Assembly: GCA_004151065.3 (NCBI GenBank)
Contig: NWUY0300007002.1
Location: forward strand, 2,869-35,505
Source: Larix sibirica
Taxonomy: Eukaryota; Streptophyta; Pinopsida; Pinales; Pinaceae
Direction: 5' to 3'
DNA length: 32,637 bases
How positions within the stretch are numbered: position 1 is the stretch's first letter; every line of letters starts with the position of its first letter. Of the stretch, positions 23,577-32,300 are shown in pieces. The notes under the pieces are model-generated. The model did not search any database, was not told the origin of the DNA, and saw only the letters and a program-made list of their open reading frames with translations. The position numbers were made by a program, and so were the translations under genes.

Positions 23577-23608
23577 ATTATTTGGGTCATTAAGATGACC
23601 CAAATAAT
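23577..23608. repeat. Perfect 14-bp inverted repeat with 4-nt loop
   Basis: ATTATTTGGGTCAT, loop TAAG, ATGACCCAAATAAT. It sits inside an (ATC/ATT)n-rich tract, and CATCTACAAATTCT occurs on both sides (about 23549 and 23636). It marks the joint between the minus-strand and plus-strand LTR elements. Confidence 0.9.
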
Positions 23609-23858
23609 TATCATTATCATTATTATTTGGTTCTCATCTACAAATTCTGCAAATTCTCATAGTAATCCTCGGAGATTATGTTTTCAACATACATTGTAAA
23701 TAATGTACATATTTGATCAGTTACAATAATTGGAAGATGAGGATTCTTGGAGACTCCAACAGATCTCTTGGAATCTGAAAACCAAGAGACACCTAACCAA
23801 TGTATAAATAAAGTATTTGGTGAATGAAATAACATAATTCGGGAGTTAAACCTGTCAG

Positions 23859-23873
23859 TGGTATCAGAGCCAG
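23859..23873 (+). other. Primer binding site for initiator tRNA-Met
   Basis: TGGTATCAGAGCCAG is complementary to the 3' end of plant initiator methionine tRNA, the usual minus-strand primer of plant Ty1/copia elements. It lies one base after a possible LTR terminus (...TGTCA). Confidence 0.8.
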
Positions 23874-24229
23874 GTTGAATCAACCTGCCTTAAATCCTGC
23901 AGTCTTCTGTTCTGGGATTCTGCCAATTTATTCCATGCATTGTCTGCCATCCCCTCTGCCAGACTCTATCCGTTCTGCCTCATTAATTTCTCTGACTGTC
24001 AACGTTATTCTGGCCTAACCTATGCATGCCAATGCTCATTAAAATTCTCTGAGTGCCTGTGCTGCTGGGTTTTTTTTATGTGCACCTCATTTGAATTTTT
24101 AAGCATTTTGATTGGCTAATACATCATGATATGAAATTTGAATTAGAGTTGAGCTAACCATTTTTCATCCAAATTCCCTCTAATGTTATTTTGTAACTAC
24201 TCTATTATTGTGTAAACTGAGTCCCCATT

Positions 24230-24970
24230 CATTCACGAGTGAACCCTAATTTTGCAAGTTCTGTTCCGTGTGGTTGATGTGCCCAATAGAGCCGTGTTCC
24301 ATCTCTGCGCCCTAGCTATCATAGAATGAACCTGGTGCTGCCTATTGCCGCATACACGTTTTTGGTGTGAGCTGCGTCCACGACCTCTCTTATTGCCACT
24401 GTGGAGTGTGATACCATTCATGTGAGCTTCCATATCGTGGACTTAACAAAGAAAGTTGCGTTCACGAGCTGCGAGGTGCTGCGTTCTGTTGAGATAACGT
24501 GCTTGGAGATTACAATGAGCTGCACGTTTTTTGTGCTGTTGCATAGATTTCGAGTTTGAACGGTGCGACTGCGATTGAGACCTTTAACTGTGTGTTGAGA
24601 TTGAAGGAGATGCATATGTAGAGCTCGACCACCCTCTCGTGGAGATTCGAGCTGCGAATTGCCATATTATGGAGCTGCGACCTGCTATGTCGTGAGCTAC
24701 CTATCGTGGAGCTGAGACTGCCTCATATCGCCCTTGCATAGATTCTTTTGCTTGCTACTCGTGGGAGACTGCTTCTGAATGCGTAGAGTAGCTGCAACCC
24801 ATAGATGAAATGGCGTCCGGATTGATAGCTGGGCCCTTGCCAAAGCTGCGAGCTGTTCAAATCTGCATGGGACCCGCGTAGATGCTGCAATTGTAGAGCT
24901 CGCTTTCGTGGAAGACTACGAGCTCATTTAGAGCTGCGAACTCCATCGTGATGCTGCAAACCCTAAATTT
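24230..24970 (+). repeat. Degenerate GAGCTGCGA-repeat leader of the copia element
   Basis: Between the PBS and gag the sequence is CpG-richer than its surroundings. Variants of GAGCTGCGA or GAGCTCG recur many times (for example near 24368, 24467, 24650, 24670, 24709, 24845, 24895, 24920 and 24932), often next to TCGTGGA. Spacing is irregular, so it is a decayed short-motif array, not a clean satellite. Short open frames here have no recognisable domain. Confidence 0.55.
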
Positions 24971-25439
24971 TTTGCGTGAAGGTAAAAGTGTTAATACAAT
25001 TTTTTTGCAATCCTTGTGGAAGTGAAGACAGTCTCTTGCGTGGGCCCTCATCTATATAATTTTTGACAAACCTTGAAAAGTAGTTAATGTTTTTGAAGAT
25101 TGTTGGAATCATCATTTTGTATTGTGAGCCAAAGATTCAAGTGTAATGCACCATTGTTTGAAGAATGTATAAGTCAGATATGAAAACACTATCATTGTAT
25201 TTTGAGGATCATTATATTGTGTGAGACGGTGAAAACTACCATTGAAGAATCATTGTAATAAAGAGTTAAGTATGCATATTGCTGCAATATATATGTAATA
25301 GATTTCGAGGGAATGCTGCAGAATTGAGCTGCATAATTGATTTGTAAACATTCTATAAAGAAGAGAGAAACAATCTAATTTGCAATCCATTTCTTTTCTG
25401 GTATATATTCTCCATAATAGCTCTAGGTTCAAGTTCAAA

Positions 25440-25930
25440 ATGCATTCTATAGCATCTGCAGTTGGTGCTACCCTCACTGGAAAAGACACATTTCCAGAAT
25501 GGTGGAGGAAGATCAAGGCTACATACGTCTACAATGATTTGTGGGACGACATTTGTGAAGGAAATACCATTCACACCGATGAAGGCACTATCATCACTTT
25601 AGCTCCAAAGCCTCCAACATAAGAGAAAGAGCTTGCTATTTGGCAGTCCAAAGACAAGAAAGCCTTAGCCATGATTTATGTCACTGTTAGTAAGAGGTGA
25701 GCCAACATTTATTTCCTGTAGAATCATGTTATGAATCTTTAAAGACTCTAAAAGATTTGTATGACTCACACTCTAAAATGGAAGTGATCCAATTAATGTT
25801 AAATCTATTTAGTCTGGAATAAAGGATAATGATCCCATGCTAGTTGCATCTAAGATCAGAGCAATCATGCACAAGATTCAAGCCTCTAGTATGAAACCAG
25901 ACCTTCCACTTGAGTTGATAAAAGGACATG
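25440..25930 (+). pseudogene. Ty1/copia gag fragment, broken
   Basis: Starts at ATG 25440: MHSIASAVGATLTGKD, TFPEWWRKIKATYVYNDLWD, the N-terminal gag region (UBN2-like) of plant copia elements, with the Trp-rich W--W/K-I block. The frame stops at TAA 25620-25622 (EKELAIWQSKDKKALAMIY continues after it). After further shifts the family features KTLKDLYDSHSKMEVIQLM and then SLE, a stop, and sequence matching KIRAIMH-IQAS and MKPDLPL can be picked out. It ends near 25930 without the zinc knuckle. It encodes particle structural protein in intact elements; this copy is dead. Confidence 0.8.
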
Positions 25931-26029
25931 CTTGAGGGAGACAAGCCACAAGTTTCAAGAGAGAAAGGGAGAGAGATTGAGCTAAGGAAGAGTGAATAAG
26001 TAGAAACAAGTGACGGGCACACATTCCAA

Positions 26030-26700
26030 GAAGAGGGGGGACATTTTCTGAGGAAGAGAGAAAGGGTGCAGTTTTCCCAAGGAGGAATCTTGCAGTACTA
26101 ATGAGTTAGTCCGTACAACAGTGTTAGTTCATACAACAATCATTTTTGGAGGGTGTACTGTGATTTTTGAGAGGTTGTACAACTGCCTGTGTGCACAGAA
26201 ATCGAGGTCACTGATGTTGGTACACATTTCGAGGTGTTGTTGCTGTTGTTAACTGCATACAAATAGTGTTGTTGACTATGCATACAAATCAAGGTGATTA
26301 TACTGCCTAAGAAGACTGTACAGTGAGGTTTGTACTACTGAATCTAAGCACATAATTCGAGGTAGATTCTTATAACATATTTTGAAGGTTTTTGGCATGG
26401 ATTTCAAGGTGTTTATGGTTACAGACTTCAAGTTTTGTACTGTGCATTTAATGCTGTAATGTACAACTGTTGTAACCTCTAAGAAGATTTTTCCTTTAGC
26501 TCAATAATATTTCTCACTTGAGTGGTTTTCCCCTTTGGGGTTTTTCTAGGGTCATTTTGACCAAAATATCAAGTGCTTAATGTGTTGAATGAGTGTGCTT
26601 TTCACTGTTATTCCGTTGCTATAAACTTCCAGATTGCTTAGCATTGTGCTTCTTCCCTTAATGTACAGTTAAAATGTGTTTGGATTTAATGCATGACTAT
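26030..26700 (+). repeat. LTR-like segment of another copia element
   Basis: A purine tract AGAGGGGGGACA (about 26031-26042) precedes about 600 bp that ends in a U5-like region: CTCAATAATATTTCTC, then CTTGAGTGGTTTTCCCCTTTGGGGTTTTTC (about 26500-26550), a layout common in plant copia LTRs after the polyadenylation site. It does not resemble the 150 bp before the PBS at 23859, so it is probably not the partner LTR of the gag fragment. Boundaries are approximate. Confidence 0.4.
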
Positions 26701-27774
26701 TGAAGTTTAATAAAGGTAGAAATCAGAGTTGCTAAGTGTGTCTCTTAATGCATAATAGAGTTTCTTAAAATAAACTATACACTCTTTTATATATATTTAT
26801 ATATTTTAATCAATGTACAAAATAATTTCTTAAAGCTCTTCATTTATTTTTTCTAAATCCATGTTAATTATAAGTCATTTTGACTTAATATAATTATTTT
26901 TTAAAAATATTTTACTTTTTAAAAATGATGCAAATAATTTCTTTAGTATTTTAAATACCATCATTAAATATTGTAAATGTTCTTTTCTTATTATGCATCA
27001 ATTTATCATCTATAAAATTAACAATGCACCACCTTAAATATATATTCATCAATTATATGGAAATATTAAGTGTATTCGTGATTTTAAATGGCATAATTAA
27101 TCACATATACAATCCATCTTGAATGCAATATTCCACTTTTCTCTTTATGTAATGATTTGTTATGATTCATCATTCATCTTGAATATAATATCCATTTTTC
27201 TCTTTATGTAATGATTTGAATATGATGATATATACTCTTCAATTCTAGCTTAAGGAGTCAATTTAACTATTTGTCACTAAAGTTGCTGGGTATTTTGCTA
27301 GTCTTGATTTAAAACTCCTAAATTGTATACACTAGTCTATAAAAATAAGTTTACTAGAAATGTCATCCACGAATGTGGAGAAGCATAAAGCATCTCATAG
27401 GTTTCCAAAAAAATATTTACACTTTTTTATTTTCTTACAACTTCTATCTTTCTCTAAACTTACCCCCTCTTGCCATAGTTTCTTTTTGCTAAATCCCACA
27501 CCTTCCTTTGATACCAAATGGTGTAGTGAAAGCTTGGGGTTCCAAATCACCTTCTTATTCTTCCAACACCTACAAATTAGTAGTCTTACATACATTGATG
27601 ACTAACAATCATAAATAAACATGCATACTCTTCTCTCTTATACAACCTCATTTATTCTTTTGCATTGTTTTATCCTGTGTTGTCTTATTCTATACTATTT
27701 CCTATTGTACCAATCTATGCACTCATTATTGTATTTTTATGCATATGTTGATATTTTTCTTTAAGTTCTAGGGG
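26701..27774. other. AT-rich region with a 60-bp tandem repeat
   Basis: Units at about 27115-27174 and 27175-27233 share CATCTTGAAT and TTCTCTTTATGTAATGATTTG. Overlapping frames at 27360-27605 and 27595-27395 have no recognisable domain. Nothing else is supported. Confidence 0.6.
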
Positions 27775-28030
27775 AACCAATAATTGTTGAGGATTATTTG
27801 ACGCAAGTTCAAATCCAAATGGTTGCAACTAAAAATCCTAGGTTAGGTGCAACAACCTATAAGCCACAGCTAGTATTAATTTGAGCCTCAACCTAGAGTT
27901 GAGATGTCCGACTTAGGTTGCACATACCCCTTATCCAAGATACACCATACCACATGTCTCATTGGGGATTTGAAAATGGGTATCAAGAGTGTTAAACTTA
28001 CCTCCCAATCATTGAAGCTATGACCCCTCA
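27775..28030 (-). mobile_element. tRNA-derived SINE candidate
   Basis: The minus strand from about 28027 has a tRNA-like head: seven bases GGGGTCA (28027-28021), then TAGCTTCAATGATTGG as box A (28020-28005), then TTCAAATCC as box B (27974-27966). The 46-base distance between box starts is close to the 44 of a real tRNA, and box A begins at the tRNA-like position 8. A tRNA-unrelated body of about 190 bp follows. Polymerase III SINEs of plants have this layout. No T-rich end or target duplication is clear. Confidence 0.5.
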
Positions 28031-28316
28031 ACTATATATAGCATCCATACCTTAACTTGTGATAATTATTTGGTACATACACATGTACATCTTTCAAAAA
28101 TAATAATTATTTATCCATATTATAAATATAATTGTACATAATAACATGTATGTCATTTCACCTTAAAAAAGAATAAGCTAATCTTAATTTTTGTGCCAAG
28201 CTTTCAACAATACACTTTAATCAATCAAAAAATTAAATATTATGTTGGCTTTAACTTAATGTTTAAAACTGGTGTGAGGAAACAAATGAGATATATATTT
28301 CTGTTAATTATCATAT

Positions 28317-28425
28317 CTTAAGTATGGATCTACCAAGTCCATTCATGGATCGATTACATATTAAACCACTATACATCAATCTTAAGTGTGGATCTACCAA
28401 GCTCATTCATGGATTGATCCCTTGT
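28317..28425. repeat. Direct repeat 64 bp apart
   Basis: CTTAAGT(A/G)TGGATCTACCAAG with (T/C)(C/T)CATTCATGGAT occurs at 28317 and 28381. The surrounding 28031-29000 is otherwise AT-rich and gene-free. Confidence 0.8.
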
Positions 28426-29156
28426 GTAAGCTTTTCCTTAAATTTTACACTTTAAAATAAATCACATCTCAAGAAATTTTTTTAAATATTTATTACAATT
28501 ATTTAGATATAAATTTCCATTATATCTTTAATTTATATGTTTTGAAATTAAAAATAACGGACATAATTAAATTATTTTTTTTTCTTTTTGAAGTTATCAT
28601 ATTTTAAACCTATAAACATAAACATAGTTTAATGAGTGAACCATGATATGGCTATTTATACTTTAGTGGAGGCATATATTTAATTTTTAAAATTATATCC
28701 TCTATCACATTAAATGACAAATATAGCGTACATATCAAAATATACTTTAAAAAGAAGTAGGTGCTTATCTTCATGGCAAACATGTGACTAATGGAATAGG
28801 TATTGTTTTTTTCTCTCTGTATTGGTTTTCATGTCAGCTTGCATATTAGTAATAGAATAAGGAAGTATCGTGGAGTTGATAGACATACCACTTCATGGTG
28901 GATGCATGTTTTTTACGTTCTCCAATGATATTTATAATAATCAATATTATAGTTGAGGGCTTTGTTGTTTTATTCAAGTGTCGATCGACGAGAATATTAG
29001 AGAGGAAGAAGACACATTTTTTGGAATCTTAAAAGGATGTTTATTTCGAGAGTTGGAATGCTCGATGGGAATTGGTTAAATAATCGAAAGGGAATCTCTG
29101 AAGAAGAAAGCATTTGAAAACGGCAGACAAGCGAAGGGAAGGAGAGAGCCGAGGAG

Positions 29157-29318
29157 ATGGGGTGGGCAATTGCGTTGCACGGAGGAGCAAGAGATATTGC
29201 TCGCACAGTGACACCGGAGCGTAGAGAAATAGCCCAACTGGGCCTTCGCCAATGCCTTCAGATCGGAGTTGCTGCACTCCGAGACTCCCGATCAGCTCTC
29301 GATGTCGCTGAGATTGTG
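29157..29318 (+). CDS. L-asparaginase exon 1
   Basis: Exactly 54 codons, from ATG (context GAGGAGATGGG) to AEIV. It holds the N-terminal beta-strand and HGGA loop, the basic ERRE segment and the helix [14 protein letters not shown] typical of the family. The preceding 29000-29156 is purine-rich and probably 5'UTR. Confidence 0.93.
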
Positions 29319-32300
29319 GTTAGTGTCTCTTCCTCTTAAACCATTTCATTTGTTTTTATCATTCTGGGGGCGCACAGCCCATACAGGAATGTTGGTTTTA
29401 GGGATTTTTGGGCTCAGTTCATACTGAAAAGATTAATAGATTATATGATGAATTAGCATAGTCACTTAACTTGTGGTTATGGATATACATATTAGAAGTG
29501 TACTATTGCTATTCATATTAGAATTACAACCATGAGTCTCTTCTAAAACTCAAAGGCTTCAAAAAGCTCACAAAATCCTAAAAAATATTACAAAAATTTT
29601 CAAACGAACAGATGATGGTTTAGACTATCCAACAGATAGCCCCTTACTACTGAACCAAAAAAAAAAAATTCTCCCAATAGGAAAGAACAAACCTAGTCAT
29701 AAAAATAAGTAACACCCATATTGTGGATGTGAGAACTTTGTCATTCTTCCCAGATTAAATAGTCTTCTTCACCATCCAAAGCTTGTTTTGAGAGTTTATC
29801 TGCCATGAAATTGTGTTCCCTATAGATGTGTTGGAAAGTAATATTCCTGCCAGACTTGATTTCATCTCTAGCACGCTTACACCAATGAAAGAGAGCTGTA
29901 ACTTTCAAATTAAAATCTCCAGAAGCCCATTTAATGGTGACAGGTGAATCACCATAAACTTGGATTTTCACTAGCCCAAAAATATTGACCACCCTAAAGA
30001 CACACCAGAGAGCCATTAATTCTGCCTTCATGTTTGTTCCATGACCACAATTTAAACATAAGGTGAAGTAATGCTCTGGATTCAAGTAAATCACCCCTCC
30101 TGCTGCACACAGTCCATTAGTTGCTGCACCATCAAAAAACAGAACTGGACGGTTGACAGTAAGAGAAATCATAAGTTAAGTGCTAGGAATAAATTAGTTG
30201 AGTCATAAGTTAAGTGCCAGGAATAAATTAGTTATCTATTACTTGTTTTCCGTACCTAATTGTAATCACCCAAGAAACAGTTTACTAATAATGAAAGAGG
30301 GAAAGGAAGTCAAGCATTTCAGATCAGACAGTGGATATTCCAATGTAGATTGTATTTATCGCTGCACTGGTCAGTGCTAATTCACTGACAGGAGTTCTGT
30401 CAGCGTCTGGAGAGCTGTTAGCTTTCCAGTGGCTTTTTCCATGGCCAGGAGTTCTGTAAGCCTGTAAGTTTTTAGAGCGCTGTGGAGCATTATAGGGGAC
30501 AATTAAATCGCTCCTCCATAGTTGGAATCTAGTAAAGAAGGAAGTGTTGAAATTATAATTTGCATTTTCAAATTGTAATTTAAAGGATTTAGGTAGTTTT
30601 AAAATCCAGCATTTACTCTAAGAAAGATTATATTAATTACTAAAATTACATAATTAGAAAAATTGCAATTTACAAAACAATTTTAACAGAATCTACTGAA
30701 AAACTAAGTTGTAAACTAAGTTGTAAGTTGCTCTTTATCCTAAGCTTTAACTTTCCATACGATTTCTTAAAAAAATCCCAATGAATTTCTCACAGTTTAA
30801 ACCCAAGAAGGAAAAGTTTACTGATTATGAAAGGAAGGGAGGGAAGTCAAGCATTTCAGATAAGACAGTGAATATTCCAATGTATATTGTATTTATCGCT
30901 GCACTGGTCAGTGCTCATTCACTGCCAGGAGTTCTGTCAGCGTCTTGAGAGCTGTTAGCTTTCCCGTGACTTCTTCCATTGCCAGGAGTTTTCTTGAGCG
31001 TTGTTAACTTTCCATGTGATATCTTCTCGCATGGAAGGTGTTGGTCAAAAATCCTTTAAACAGTGAAGTAGGTTTATGTATAGAGTACAGTGTTAATAAA
31101 ATAAAATTACATGAAAAACGTCAAACCTCTGCCAAAGACACAAGAAGCTCTCACAGGCTGGCAGGGCTATCATAACCTTAAAAGAAAGTTCATATCACTA
31201 CAAATTATCTACACGTAACTCAATGTTCGTAGGCACCCACCATCTGCATTGAAGTTGGAGGCTTGCATGACTTGTTTATAGAGTCTTAATCATAATTTAT
31301 TTATTTATATTTTTTCAATATAATTTATTTATTTATGATTTTTTCTCATAAGGATACCATCATCTGATTTGATCACCTTTGGCCTTCTCCAAATCATCAA
31401 ACTCCAATTTCCAAAGAGGTTTCACAAATTCAATAGAAAGAAAGTAAGGTTATGTTATGAATTCCAAATTTAAATCTGTGACTTCTTAGGAGGAAATACA
31501 TGTTCTTAATAGCTAGGCCCACACAATATTGAGATTATTATGCTGTGGTTTATAATGCCTTTTCATTTAATGGTTATCAAGAGGCGTTCTTAACCCATTT
31601 CTCATGTCACACCTATCCATAAGTTATTAACCCTTTGTATGTCCTCTATGACTTACCAATTTCATAGGTAACTAATTTACATGATATCTAATTGTTGTAG
31701 ATGATAGTTTGTAGATGAAATCACGAGGACCTTGAGATTTATCTGGATAGGCATTTAGATATTATCTGAAATTTTGGACTTGTGGTTGTGGTAGTGTACC
31801 AAGAACATTAATGCATCAGCTACTAGTTTTTTTTTTTTTACATTATTATTTTAGAATGGAATGACCTCAATAAACTCAATGTGGACAGTACACTTGTTTC
31901 TTCCTCTTACAATCTAAAAATACATAAATGCTAGTCCACCCCAAATTCTAAAATATAAACACCTATCACTATAAATATTCTTTAGAATTTTGTTTAAAAC
32001 TAAAAACTAAATATTTAGTCTTATTCCAAATTGAAAGACTCTTTCCATGGAATTATTTCCTCTTTATCCCTCTTGTTGTTTTACAATATCTCTTTAACTT
32101 GTCTTTTAAATTTCCATTACACAATTATATACACCTAGCATATGTGTTTTTTACATTATTTTTTAACACAAAATACTTTTCTATATCCATAAAAATAACA
32201 TAATGTTCTTTCAAAAAAATTGTTTGTACATTGAGATATGCATATTACTCTATTTGAAGGTACACATACCAGAAAGTATTTACAATGCCATAGATTGGTA

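Larger units (their letters stand above)
23700..25930 (+). mobile_element. Truncated Ty1/copia retrotransposon (LTR end, PBS, leader, gag)
   Basis: In order: a TATA box (TATAAATA, about 23800-23807), a putative LTR end (...CTGTCA, 23857), a primer binding site (23859-23873), a leader of about 1.57 kb and the start of a gag polyprotein (25440 on). No protease, integrase or reverse transcriptase follows; gag breaks off near 25930. The 5' limit of the LTR is not visible because no partner LTR is present in the window. Confidence 0.65.

Noticed and set aside
23307-23699. Overlapping Phe/Ser/Ile-rich plus-strand frames
   Set aside because: Low-complexity translation of TTC/ATT-rich DNA and the palindrome; no conserved motif.
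24233-25051. Minus-strand frames across the copia leader
   Set aside because: They arise from the GAGCTGCGA repeat; sequences are repetitive and unlike any family I know.
30268-31003. A short terminal-repeat (TRIM-like) retrotransposon
   Set aside because: Repeat ends are not TG...CA, and no primer binding site or polypurine tract lies between the copies.
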